DNA of 41,045 nt from Fuerstiella sp. (GTDB lineage: Bacteria > Planctomycetota > Planctomycetia > Planctomycetales > Planctomycetaceae), in contig JAPYTO010000031.1 of assembly GCA_029941865.1 (NCBI GenBank), positions 1 through 41,045 of the forward strand. Reading direction: 5' to 3'. Shown piece after piece: positions 18,879 to 26,985 of this stretch (position 1 is the stretch's first letter; every line of letters starts with the position of its first letter). The position numbers and the translations under genes were made by a program. Under the pieces are notes generated by a model that saw nothing but the letters and a program-made list of their open reading frames with translations, had not been told where the DNA came from and ran no database searches.

Positions 18879-19940
18879 ATGCCCTCACAATATTCCAACA
18901 TTCAAATCGGTGATCGTACTGTCGGAGATGGCCACCCCTGCTTCGTCATTGCCGAGGCGGGCGTCAATCACAATGGTTCCGTCGATCGTGCCCTGCAGCT
19001 GATCGACTGCGCCGCCAACGCCGGCGCAGACGCGGTCAAGTTCCAGACGTTTAACTCATCACAACTGGTCACCAAAGACGCAAAACAGGCAGCCTATCAG
19101 AAGAAGAATCTTGGCACCGAACAGTCTCAACTGGACATGCTCCGACAGCTGGAACTTTCAGATGCGGATCATCAGAAGTTGATGGACCATTGTCAGGAAC
19201 GCGGCATTCTGTTCATGTCGACGCCATTCGACGACCTCAGCGCAGACCTGCTGACGGAACTGGGTGTCAAGGTCTTCAAACTTCCGTCCGGCGAAATGAC
19301 CAACACGCCATTTCTGAAATACGTCGCCGCAAAGGGTCGACCGCTGATCGTGTCAACCGGCATGTGCAGTCTGGGTGAAGTCGAGGCTGCGGTTGAGGCA
19401 ATCGAGAAGGCCGGCAACAACAACTTCGTCCTGCTGCACTGCGTCAGCAACTACCCGGCGGATCCGGCCACGGTCAACCTGCGAGCGATGGCGACCATGA
19501 AAGCCGCCTTCGGTCGTCCGGTCGGCTATTCCGACCATACCATGGGGATCGAAGTCGGCGTGGCCTCCGCCGCGCTGGGTGCATGTGTACTGGAGAAGCA
19601 CTTCACACTGGACAGGTCCCTGCCTGGCCCCGACCACAAGGCATCACTGGAACCGGACGAATTGCACAATTTGATGAAGAGCATTCGGACGGTCGAATCG
19701 GCGATGGGGACCGGAATCAAGAAATCAACAGTTGCCGAAAAAGAAACCGCCCGCGCCGCCAGAAAGAGTCTGGTGACGGCCATAGAGATTCCGGCGGGGA
19801 CGGAAATAACGCCGAACCTGATCGCCATCAAACGGCCTGGGACAGGACTTCCGCCAGCGATGCAGCCGCATATCCTGAATCGGCGGGCAACCACCACGCT
19901 GCCCGCCGGTCATCTTCTCAGATTGGAGGACGTTGCGTGA
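18879..19940 (+). CDS. legI: Legionaminic acid synthase (LegI, NeuB family)
   Basis: LegI condenses a six-carbon N-acetyl-mannosamine-type sugar (here probably 2,4-diacetamido-2,4,6-trideoxymannose) with phosphoenolpyruvate to form the nine-carbon nonulosonic acid. The barrel domain shows FVIAEAGVNHNGSVDRALQL, AGADAVKFQTF, and VGYSDHTMGIEVGVASAALG with a downstream EKHFTLDRSLPGPDHKASLEP. The C-terminal part is an antifreeze-like SAF domain (ARKSLVTAIEIPAGTEIT). At 353 residues it is full length. The ATG at 18879 has AAGGAAG 6 nt upstream; a GTG at 18849 would add ten residues. Its TGA stop overlaps the GTG start of the next gene. Confidence 0.94.
   Translation: MPSQYSNIQIGDRTVGDGHPCFVIAEAGVNHNGSVDRALQLIDCAANAGADAVKFQTFNSSQLVTKDAKQAAYQKKNLGTEQSQLDMLRQLELSDADHQKLMDHCQERGILFMSTPFDDLSADLLTELGVKVFKLPSGEMTNTPFLKYVAAKGRPLIVSTGMCSLGEVEAAVEAIEKAGNNNFVLLHCVSNYPADPATVNLRAMATMKAAFGRPVGYSDHTMGIEVGVASAALGACVLEKHFTLDRSLPGPDHKASLEPDELHNLMKSIRTVESAMGTGIKKSTVAEKETARAARKSLVTAIEIPAGTEITPNLIAIKRPGTGLPPAMQPHILNRRATTTLPAGHLLRLEDVA
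19925..19930 (+). promoter_or_regulatory. Ribosome binding site for LegG inside LegI
   Basis: GGAGGA lies 6 nt before the GTG at 19937. That GTG overlaps the LegI stop as GTGA. This fixes the LegG start within an open frame that extends 118 codons further upstream (to 19583) through LegI in another phase. Confidence 0.75.
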
Positions 19941-21118
19941 GAAACGTCACCGCCGTCACTGTTGGACGATCCGATTGGGGCATTTACCGCCCGGTGCTGC
20001 AGCAGATCCGGGATAACTGTGCTCTGAATCTCAGATTGATCGTTTCCGGTGCGCACACAACTCCGGATGCGGGTTACACGGTCAACGAAATCACGGGCGA
20101 CGGATTTGTCGTCGATGACACGGTCGACATGCTGTTATCGGCCGACAGTCCTGCTGCCATCGCCAAATCAATGGGACTTGGCACGATGGGCTTTGCTGAC
20201 GTCTACCAACGAAATCGACCGGACATCCTGCTGCTGCTGGGCGATCGCTTTGAAATGCATTCCGCCGCATTGGCGGCCGTCCCGTTCGGAATTCCCATCG
20301 CACACATTCACGGCGGAGAAGTCACTCAAGGTGCTATCGATGATGCTTTTCGCCATGCCATCACGAAGTACAGTCACCTGCATTTTCCTTCAACGCAACA
20401 ACACGCAAACAGAATCGTTCAGTTGGGCGAAGAACCATGGCGGATCACTGTCAGCGGCGCACCAGCGCTTGATAATCTGCGAACAATGTCGTTCCTGAAC
20501 CGGGACCAGCTGGCCGAACGGGTGCAGCTTGATCTGAGCGATGCGCCCGTCATGGTCACTTTTCACCCAGTCACCCTGCAGCCCACTGAAACGGAGGCTC
20601 AGATCACAGAGGTGATCAGGGCGCTGGCAAATATCAGCGGGCCGTTCATCATCACACGTCCCAATGCGGACACTCGGCATTCTCTGGTCACAGATCGGCT
20701 GGAAGATTTCTGCCGTCAGCGGGATAACGCGTGCCTTGTCAGCAGCCTGGGAACTCAGGCTTACTTCAGTCTGATGCGTGAAGCACGAGTAATGGTCGGC
20801 AACTCGTCCAGTGGCATCATTGAAGCCGCGTCCTTTGGATTGCCGGTTGTCAACATCGGCCTGCGTCAGGCCGGCAGACCACGATCCGCCAACATTATCG
20901 ATGTCGACTGCACGGTCCGTGCCATCACGGAAGCGACTGAAAAAGCGTCTGCCCCGTCGTTTCGAAACAGTATCAAAGATCTGCACAACATCTACGGCCA
21001 GGGCAATGCGGCATCGATCATCACGGATTGCCTGAAGTCCGTGCCCCTGGACGAACAGCTGCTGCTGAAACGATTTCACGATCTGCCGCCCCTGTCCTCT
21101 CAGATGGCTGCAGCCTGA
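19937..21118 (+). CDS. legG: Hydrolysing NDP-sugar 2-epimerase (LegG, NeuC family)
   Basis: The product both hydrolyses the nucleotide and inverts C2 of a UDP/GDP-N,N'-diacetylbacillosamine-type sugar, giving the substrate of LegI. It opens with VRNVTAVTVGRSDWGIYRPV, the usual NeuC/LegG start, followed by DILLLLGDRFEMHSAALAAV, IAHIHGGEVTQGAIDDAFRH and VMVGNSSSGIIEAASFGLPV, all family-defining. Using the GTG at 19937 gives 393 residues, the normal family length, whereas the longer open frame would add 118 residues that are just LegI read out of phase. The next gene begins 3 nt after the stop. Assignment as LegG rather than sialic-acid NeuC rests on the company of LegB, LegC and LegH. Confidence 0.93.
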   Translation: MRNVTAVTVGRSDWGIYRPVLQQIRDNCALNLRLIVSGAHTTPDAGYTVNEITGDGFVVDDTVDMLLSADSPAAIAKSMGLGTMGFADVYQRNRPDILLLLGDRFEMHSAALAAVPFGIPIAHIHGGEVTQGAIDDAFRHAITKYSHLHFPSTQQHANRIVQLGEEPWRITVSGAPALDNLRTMSFLNRDQLAERVQLDLSDAPVMVTFHPVTLQPTETEAQITEVIRALANISGPFIITRPNADTRHSLVTDRLEDFCRQRDNACLVSSLGTQAYFSLMREARVMVGNSSSGIIEAASFGLPVVNIGLRQAGRPRSANIIDVDCTVRAITEATEKASAPSFRNSIKDLHNIYGQGNAASIITDCLKSVPLDEQLLLKRFHDLPPLSSQMAAA

Positions 21119-21121
21119 GCC

Positions 21122-21775
21122 ATGAACAGAATTGTCATCATTGGAGCGGGTGGACACGCTCGCGTATTGATTGAAGCCATCGCTGCCGATACGTCAGCAA
21201 CGGTGTCCGCAGTCGTGGACGACGATGCATCAACGTGGGGCACGTCGTTGTCCGGAATCCCGATCGTTGGTAGCGATGATCACCTGAAGTCGCTCTACGA
21301 CACGACGGAATGCGATTCTTTTGTCGTTGCGATCGGAGGGATCAACAGCTTCTCGTTGAGGCGACGGCTGTACAACGACGCTCAGGCTATCGGACTTAGG
21401 CCATACACCGTCCGACACTCGTCGTGCGAATGTTCGCCATCGGCAGTTCTTGCCGATGGCTGCCAGTTCCTGGCGCGTGCTGTGGTCAACGCCGGTGCCG
21501 AAATCGGCGAAAACGTCATCATCAATACGGCTGCTGTCGTCGAACATGATTGCATCATCGGCAGTCATGCCCATATCGCCCCTCAGGCCTGCCTGGCCGG
21601 TGGCGTCCGTGTCGGAGATGAAAGTCATATTGGCTTGGGAGCCGTTGTGAACGAGAATCTGTCAGTTGGTGCTCGCGCCCTTGTGGGCGCCGGAGCGGTC
21701 GTCGTCACTGACGTCCCCGATGACACGGTTGTTGTCGGCGTGCCGGCTCGTCCCATTCGAAAGCCGAATTCATGA
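21122..21775 (+). CDS. legH: Sugar O/N-acetyltransferase (LegH, NeuD/PglD family)
   Basis: LegH would acetylate the C4 amine left by LegC, using acetyl-CoA. The N-terminal Rossmann-like PglD domain begins RIVIIGAGGHARVLIEA, and the C-terminal half is a left-handed beta-helix of hexapeptide repeats, including VVEHDCIIGSHAHIAP with the likely catalytic histidine at residue 142. The end, DDTVVVGVPARPIRK, is the common terminus of the family. At 217 residues it is full length. It starts 3 nt after LegG and its TGA overlaps the ATG of the next gene (ATGA), indicating coupled translation. Confidence 0.92.
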   Translation: MNRIVIIGAGGHARVLIEAIAADTSATVSAVVDDDASTWGTSLSGIPIVGSDDHLKSLYDTTECDSFVVAIGGINSFSLRRRLYNDAQAIGLRPYTVRHSSCECSPSAVLADGCQFLARAVVNAGAEIGENVIINTAAVVEHDCIIGSHAHIAPQACLAGGVRVGDESHIGLGAVVNENLSVGARALVGAGAVVVTDVPDDTVVVGVPARPIRKPNS

Positions 21776-22830
21776 GCGACAACTTCAGAAATCTGTGCGT
21801 CGCTGAACCCACAACTCTTCGCGAGGTGATGCAGTTCATCGACCGCGGCAGCCTGGGCATCGCGATTGAGGTTGATGCACAGGAACGGTTTTTGCGAACG
21901 ATCACGGACGGCGATCTGCGACGAGCGATTCTTGATGGACATAACCTGAACGCAACGCTCAGTGAACTGCCGCAGCGCAAGAAGCCATCGGTCACGGCTC
22001 CGTCAGCAACGCCGCGCAGCGAACAACTGGCGATCATGCAGCGGGAAACGATTCGACATCTGCCTTTGCTCAACAGGGACGGCACGCTGGCCGACCTGGC
22101 GCTGGCGGAGGAGCTTACCCCCGCGCCGATGCCTTTGCAGGCCGTAATTATGGCCGGAGGATTCGGCACGCGTCTGCGACCATTGACAGATGATACTCCC
22201 AAGCCGATGCTGCAGATCGGCGGGAAGCCACTGATGGAACGAACCATCGAGAACTTTCAGCGTGCCGGGATCCACCGAATTAACGTGACCACACACTACC
22301 TGTCTGAGAAGATCACGCAGCATTTCGGCAACGGTAATCGATTTGGGGTTGAACTCAACTACGTCTCAGAAGACGAACCGCTGGGAACAGCCGGAGCGCT
22401 ACGATTGATCAGTGACGTGGATGAACCATTGCTGGTCATCAATGGCGATATCCTGACGGACGTCGACTTCCGAGCCCTGGCGAAGTTTCATCAGGAAAAC
22501 AACGCAGCAATGACGGTCGCCGTGCGGCAGTACGACGTTGAGGTTCCGTACGGCGTCATCGAAGCGGACGGCGGAATCGTACGCGGTCTTCGCGAGAAAC
22601 CGAGTTTCAACTTTCTGGTGAATGCCGGCATCTATCTGCTGGAGCCTTCCGTCCGACAGCACATTCCCGACGGCACACGCTACGACATGACGGACCTCAT
22701 CGACGCGCTGCTGCAGAACAACGAAACGGTCGTCGGATTCCCGATCACCGAATACTGGCTGGACATCGGCAAGCACGATGACTTTCAGCAGGCCCAGAAA
22801 GACATCCATCGCTACAGGCGGGCAGCATGA
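21772..22830 (+). CDS. ptmE: CBS-domain sugar nucleotidyltransferase (PtmE-like)
   Basis: The 352-residue protein has an N-terminal CBS-pair region (about residues 1-115, with FLRTITDGDLRRAIL and IRHLPLLNRDG) and a C-terminal nucleotidyltransferase. The catalytic loop GGFGTRLRPL starts at 129 and continues into the lysine-containing TPKPMLQIGGKPLMERT; LLVINGDILTDVDF carries metal-binding acidic residues. This architecture matches PtmE of Campylobacter jejuni, which makes GDP-GlcNAc to open the GDP-based legionaminic acid route. The CBS pair suggests control by an adenine nucleotide, which is inference. Its start overlaps the LegH stop and its stop overlaps the LegB start, both as ATGA. Confidence 0.9.
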   Translation: MSDNFRNLCVAEPTTLREVMQFIDRGSLGIAIEVDAQERFLRTITDGDLRRAILDGHNLNATLSELPQRKKPSVTAPSATPRSEQLAIMQRETIRHLPLLNRDGTLADLALAEELTPAPMPLQAVIMAGGFGTRLRPLTDDTPKPMLQIGGKPLMERTIENFQRAGIHRINVTTHYLSEKITQHFGNGNRFGVELNYVSEDEPLGTAGALRLISDVDEPLLVINGDILTDVDFRALAKFHQENNAAMTVAVRQYDVEVPYGVIEADGGIVRGLREKPSFNFLVNAGIYLLEPSVRQHIPDGTRYDMTDLIDALLQNNETVVGFPITEYWLDIGKHDDFQQAQKDIHRYRRAA

Positions 22831-23816
22831 CGTGGAGTGGAAAATCAGTACTGGTCACGGGAGCCGGCGGCTTCATTGGCAGTCATCTCGCGGAAGCATT
22901 AACGGAAGCCGGCGCAACGGTGCGCGCAATGGTTCACTATAACTCCAGCGGGCGAGCCGGGTGGCTGGACGAATCGCCAATGCGTCAGAACATGGAAATC
23001 GTCGCTGGCGACATTACCGATTCCGGCTCGGTGCTGCACGCGATGGATGGCTGCGACGCGGTTTTCCATCTCGCCGCTCTCATCGCGATCCCATATTCCT
23101 ACACCGCCCCGGCGTCGTATGTGCAGACAAATGTGGTCGGCACACTGAACGTTCTGGAAGGCGCTCGACGGCTGGGCACGTCACGCATCATTCACACGTC
23201 CACCAGCGAAGTCTACGGCACGGCTCTGAGCGTTCCCATTTCCGAAGAGCACCCTCTGCAGGCACAGTCTCCCTACTCGGCCAGCAAGATCGGAGCCGAC
23301 AAACTGGTGGAATCGTACTACCGCTCATTCGACACGCCAGTGGTCACCGTCAGACCGTTCAACACATTCGGTCCACGCCAGTCAGCGAGGGCTGTTCTGC
23401 CGACCATCATTACTCAATGCCTGAAACCGGATGTTACAAAAATTCGACTGGGCAGCCTGACACCAACACGTGACCTGAATTACGTGGCGAATACCGTTCA
23501 CGGCTTCATGATGGCAGGCGACCACCCGGACTCTCTGGGACACACCCTGAATATTGGGTCGGGCCGGGAAATCAGCATCGGCGATCTGGCAGCAACGATT
23601 GCCCGGCTCACGGGTCGGGAAATCACCATCGAATCTGACGAACAGCGAATTCGTCCGGCAAAGAGCGAAGTGGAACGCTTGCTGGCGGACAACACGCTGG
23701 CCAGAAAACTGATCGGCTGGGAGCCGTTGTTCACGCTGGAGCAAGGCCTGGAAAGAACCATCGAATGGTTCCGGGAAAACCTGTCTGGATACCGTGCCGA
23801 TGTCTACAACGTCTGA
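22827..23816 (+). CDS. legB: NDP-GlcNAc 4,6-dehydratase (LegB, extended SDR)
   Basis: LegB takes GDP- or UDP-GlcNAc to the 4-keto-6-deoxy sugar. It is an extended short-chain dehydrogenase: the NAD-binding loop VTGAGGFIGSH is at residues 10-20, the catalytic Tyr and Lys are in YSASKIGADKL (Tyr150, Lys154), and STSEVYGTA provides the third catalytic region. RPFNTFGPRQSARAVLPTII and the C-terminal DVYNV are very typical of LegB proteins. The length of 329 residues fits. Because a PtmE-like enzyme precedes it, the substrate is probably GDP-GlcNAc. The reading frame overlaps the start of LegC by 17 nt. Confidence 0.93.
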   Translation: MTWSGKSVLVTGAGGFIGSHLAEALTEAGATVRAMVHYNSSGRAGWLDESPMRQNMEIVAGDITDSGSVLHAMDGCDAVFHLAALIAIPYSYTAPASYVQTNVVGTLNVLEGARRLGTSRIIHTSTSEVYGTALSVPISEEHPLQAQSPYSASKIGADKLVESYYRSFDTPVVTVRPFNTFGPRQSARAVLPTIITQCLKPDVTKIRLGSLTPTRDLNYVANTVHGFMMAGDHPDSLGHTLNIGSGREISIGDLAATIARLTGREITIESDEQRIRPAKSEVERLLADNTLARKLIGWEPLFTLEQGLERTIEWFRENLSGYRADVYNV

Positions 23817-24999
23817 CAGCTCGTCCGGAGCTGCGACCTCACAGAATTCGTTCATCCCGTTATGCGAGCCCTGTTTACGGGGCAACGAATGGGAGTATGT
23901 CAAAGAGTGTCTCGATACCGGATGGGTTTCGTCCGTCGGCAGTTTCGTCGACCGTTTTGAGACCGGAGTCGCGCGCTACACGGGAGTCGACCACGCCGTC
24001 GCCACAGTCAACGGAACGGCCGCCCTGCACACCGGACTGCTGTGCGTGGGTGTTGAACCGGACGACGAAGTGCTGGTCTCAACACTGACATTCATCGCCT
24101 CAGCCAACGCCATTCGTTACGCCGGCGCACACCCGGTTCTGATTGATGCAGAACCACGCTTTTGGCAGATGGATCCGAATCTGGTGGAACATTATCTGTC
24201 ACAGGAGTGTGTCTTTAAGAATGGGATCCTGCGCAATCGGTCGACCGGCCGCCGCGTCCGCGCCATTATGCCCGTGCATGTTCTGGGACACCCGGTCCAG
24301 ATGGATGAGATACGACAACTGGCCGGAAAATACGAGTTGGCTGTCGTCGAAGACGCCGCCGAATCACTCGGAGCGGCCTATCACGGAAACCGAGTCGGCT
24401 GTGATGGCGACGTGACCTGCTTCAGTTTCAACGGCAACAAGACCATCACTGCGGGGGCTGGCGGCATGCTGGTCACCAATAACTCCCACGTTGCCGAACG
24501 TGCTCGGTATCTGACGACGCAGGCCAAAGACGATCCGGTGGAATATGAGCACCACGAAGTGGGCTACAACTATCGCCTGTCCAACGTGTTGGCCGCTCTG
24601 GGGCTGGCTCAGTTGGAACAGATTGATGCGGTCATTGCCAGAAAACGGGAAATCGCGGCAACCTACGATTCCCAGTTGAACCTGCCGGGATTTGACTGGT
24701 TCCGCGAGTCTCCGGACGTGTTTTCGACGTACTGGCTGTCCACCGCGATGATCGACCCGTTGTCCTCAGGAACAACGGCCACAGCCCTGCGTCTGGGACT
24801 TCACGAACAGGACGTTCAGACACGACGGCTGTGGAGACCGATGCATACGAACCCTCCCTACATGGAGTGTCAATCCGTATTGACCGGTGTCGCAGATTCG
24901 ATCGCTGACAACTCACTAAGTTTTCCGTCGTCCGCATCACTGACCGACGATGATCAGGCGCGGGTTTGCAACGCAGTCGCGGCTTTACTCGAACGCTAG
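23800..24999 (+). CDS. legC: PLP-dependent sugar aminotransferase (LegC, DegT/DnrJ/EryC1 family)
   Basis: LegC adds an amino group at C4 of the 4-keto sugar from LegB, with glutamate as likely donor. The N terminus reads FIPLCEPCLRGNEWEYVKEC then DTGWVSSVGSFVDRFE, a signature of LegC proteins. The PLP-lysine is in SFNGNKTITAGAGGML (about Lys214), and VVEDAAESLGAAYHG gives the cofactor-contact aspartate. At 399 residues it is full length. I chose the ATG at 23800; a GTG at 23794 is also possible. It is the last gene of the operon, followed by a REP-like hairpin element. Its presence with LegB and LegH separates this pathway from ordinary sialic acid synthesis. Confidence 0.93.
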   Translation: MSTTSDSSSGAATSQNSFIPLCEPCLRGNEWEYVKECLDTGWVSSVGSFVDRFETGVARYTGVDHAVATVNGTAALHTGLLCVGVEPDDEVLVSTLTFIASANAIRYAGAHPVLIDAEPRFWQMDPNLVEHYLSQECVFKNGILRNRSTGRRVRAIMPVHVLGHPVQMDEIRQLAGKYELAVVEDAAESLGAAYHGNRVGCDGDVTCFSFNGNKTITAGAGGMLVTNNSHVAERARYLTTQAKDDPVEYEHHEVGYNYRLSNVLAALGLAQLEQIDAVIARKREIAATYDSQLNLPGFDWFRESPDVFSTYWLSTAMIDPLSSGTTATALRLGLHEQDVQTRRLWRPMHTNPPYMECQSVLTGVADSIADNSLSFPSSASLTDDDQARVCNAVAALLER

Positions 25000-25017
25000 A
25001 GCATTTTACTTTTTGTC

Positions 25018-25079
25018 GTAGCGAAAGCCGCCCAGGCTTTCGACCTGTCCCTGCCGAAATTCTGGGCGAATTCCGCTAC
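25018..25079. repeat. REP-like element with two hairpins inside an inverted repeat
   Basis: Just after the LegC stop lies a compact symmetric element. An outer pair, GTAGCG (25018-25023) and CGCTAC (25074-25079), encloses two hairpins. The first is CGAAAGCC-gccca-GGCTTTCG (25022-25042), a perfect 8-base stem with a 5-base loop. The second is an imperfect stem CGAAATTC-tggg-CGAATTCCG (about 25055-25075). The loops are near reverse complements (gccca and tgggc), as in paired REP units. No T run follows, so it is not an obvious intrinsic terminator, though it may stabilise the operon's 3' end. I infer but cannot show that copies exist elsewhere in the genome. Confidence 0.6.
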
Positions 25080-25228
25080 AGAACGACCGCGTGATTTTGA
25101 AAACTGCTGTAGAGGCATCCTCCGAAACGGGTGTGCGTGCTCCCGGTCGGGGAAGTCAGCGTCATTCCGATCTCAACTCGCTGGCTGCATGCATAACGGG
25201 GCTGATTCCGCTCATGAGAGCTCAATAA

Positions 25229-26371
25229 ATGTCAGTATCTTCAAAGGCATTCCCTGCAACGTACAGCCTGCTGTTCATAGCAGCCGCTGCGTCATTGTTA
25301 TGGAATACGCCTGCCGAAATTCTGGATGACGCCCTGGCCGACACTGAGTTGGCGGAAAAAACATTCGAAGCCACACCACACTTCGAATGCGATTTTCTGC
25401 ACGTTTCGCCCGGCACTCCTTCGGTGCATGCAGGAACCATCACGGAACTCGCGGACGGTACACTGCTGGCTGGCTGGTTTGGAGGCACCAGAGAAGGCGC
25501 ACGGGATGTCGCGATCTATGCGTCTCGACGCTCGCCAGGCAGCGAATGGTCACACCCTGAGGCAATCGCCACTCGCGAGGACACCGTTGAAAGTCTGGGA
25601 CGCTATATCAGAAAACTTGGCAACCCCGTTATCTATCGTGATTCCGAAGATCGTGTCTGGCTGTTCTACGTCGCCGTCTCAATCGGAGGCTGGTCCGGCA
25701 GCTTCATTGTCGTAAAATCTTCCGACGACAACGGACGGACGTGGACACCAGCCAAACGTCTGGTCACTTCGCCGTTCCTCAACATCAGTACACTGCTTAA
25801 GGGCAGTCCACTGCAGACCACATCCGGGCATCTGGTATTGCCCGTCTATCATGAATTCGTTCAGAAATTCGGCGAGCTTCTGTGGTTGAACCGTGATGGA
25901 GACTTGGTCTACAAGAACAAGATCTCACCGACCACTGGCACACTGCAACCCTGGCTGGTGCCGACAGATCAACAGCAGATTCGCGCCTACTATCGACAAT
26001 CAGGACATCCTGAGAATCGAGTTCTGACAAATACAGCAGACCGACTTTCGGGGCCCTGGACCGATCCTGAGTCGATCGATGTACCGAATCCGAATTCTGC
26101 GACGGCCGTGATCCACAGAAACGGAGGTGGCTACCTGATGGCAGCCAATCCTACAGAGGCGGGACGGAAACAACTGGCCCTCGCGATATCAGACGACGGC
26201 GTGAACTGGCGTTTTATCAAGGACCTGGAAAATGAATCCGGCAAAGGACAGTTTTCCTATCCGTATGCCATCAGAAGCAGCGATGGCAACTACCATGTGA
26301 TCTACACATGGAATCGCAAACGAATGCGAATCGCCACATTTAACGACGCATGGCTGGAGGCACAGCAATGA
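25229..26371 (+). CDS. Sialidase-fold exported protein (BNR/Asp-box)
   Basis: The 380-residue product begins with a signal peptide or anchor (hydrophobic about 10-25) and continues as a predicted six-bladed propeller of the BNR_2/exo-sialidase type. Evidence is HAGTITELADGTLLAGWFGG near 67-86 with ARDVAIYASR after it, an Asp-box SSDDNGRTW at 164-172, a second SDDGVNW at 321-327, and YPYAIRSSDGNYHVIYTWNR near the end. It would act outside the cytoplasm. Next to a nonulosonic acid operon, a role in trimming or moving such residues is attractive but unproven; many proteins with this fold act on other glycans. Its TGA overlaps the start of the following membrane-protein gene. Confidence 0.8.
   Translation: MSVSSKAFPATYSLLFIAAAASLLWNTPAEILDDALADTELAEKTFEATPHFECDFLHVSPGTPSVHAGTITELADGTLLAGWFGGTREGARDVAIYASRRSPGSEWSHPEAIATREDTVESLGRYIRKLGNPVIYRDSEDRVWLFYVAVSIGGWSGSFIVVKSSDDNGRTWTPAKRLVTSPFLNISTLLKGSPLQTTSGHLVLPVYHEFVQKFGELLWLNRDGDLVYKNKISPTTGTLQPWLVPTDQQQIRAYYRQSGHPENRVLTNTADRLSGPWTDPESIDVPNPNSATAVIHRNGGGYLMAANPTEAGRKQLALAISDDGVNWRFIKDLENESGKGQFSYPYAIRSSDGNYHVIYTWNRKRMRIATFNDAWLEAQQ
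26356..26360 (+). promoter_or_regulatory. Ribosome binding site of the sialidase-linked membrane protein
   Basis: GGAGG lies 7 nt before the ATG at 26368, inside the last codons of the sialidase-fold gene. The ATG overlaps the TGA stop at 26369-26371, so translation of the two genes is probably coupled. It also rules against the upstream ATG at 26350. Confidence 0.7.
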
Positions 26372-26985
26372 CTGCAGGCCCCTGGATCTGGACACATCTG
26401 TCATTTGCACTGGTCGTGGCGAGCATCGGCGGAAAAACAACAAAACGCGCATGCCTGCTGCTGGGGATCTGTACGTTTGCCATTGGACTGGTCCGCATAG
26501 ATGGAATTGACATCTGCGGACGATTGCTGCCGTTCACAGGCAGCCTGAGCGTTGGCAGCGTGTGTGTGCTGTGCTTGATGATTCTACGCCGAATTCAGCC
26601 TGATATCGTACCGTACACCAAAGCCGAACAGTTCGCCGCGACAGTGTTCTGGGCCTGTGCCGGCACCCTCCTGCTGGCGTCCGCATTGGGCTTCTGGAGG
26701 TCAGATGTGTATGCCGTCGGATATCTTCCCCCGGCCGCGTGGGTCGTACTGTTGGGCTCATTAGCCGCGGTCTTCGTTCGCGACCGTGTTTTCGCAGGCT
26801 ATTTGGTCGTGGCCGTTGTCGCGTGGCAATTCCGAATCGTTGAATCCGCAAATCTCTGGGACTATCTGCTGGACCCATGGCTGACAATCGGCAGCTGCAT
26901 GGTTGTCACTCGAAACTGCCTGCGAAGAGGGTCAACTGTCACCAAAAGCGACGATTTACCGAACACGGCAATCGCAGATTCCTGA
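26368..26985 (+). CDS. Uncharacterised polytopic membrane protein coupled to the sialidase-fold gene
   Basis: I do not recognise the family. The 205-residue product is strongly hydrophobic, with about six predicted helices (near residues 7-20, 28-44, 54-73, 93-113, 121-138 and 140-160) and a short polar C-terminal tail. There are no catalytic motifs I can name. Its start overlaps the stop of the sialidase-fold gene with a strong ribosome site, so the two proteins are likely made together and may act together at the membrane, for example as an anchor or transporter beside the exported enzyme. That functional link is inference. Confidence 0.72.
   Translation: MTAGPWIWTHLSFALVVASIGGKTTKRACLLLGICTFAIGLVRIDGIDICGRLLPFTGSLSVGSVCVLCLMILRRIQPDIVPYTKAEQFAATVFWACAGTLLLASALGFWRSDVYAVGYLPPAAWVVLLGSLAAVFVRDRVFAGYLVVAVVAWQFRIVESANLWDYLLDPWLTIGSCMVVTRNCLRRGSTVTKSDDLPNTAIADS

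Noticed and set aside
19583-19936. 118-codon N-terminal extension of LegG
   Set aside because: These bases encode the C-terminal part of LegI in another phase; a GTG at 19937 with GGAGGA 6 nt upstream gives normal family length.
18105-21118. Ordinary sialic acid (Neu5Ac) synthesis by NeuA, NeuB and NeuC
   Set aside because: The same operon encodes LegB, LegC and LegH plus a CBS-domain nucleotidyltransferase, which are not needed for Neu5Ac but complete the legionaminic acid route.
25022-25042. Intrinsic terminator after LegC
   Set aside because: The hairpin is perfect but no T run follows on the plus strand, and it forms part of a larger two-hairpin symmetric element, so REP-like is the better call.
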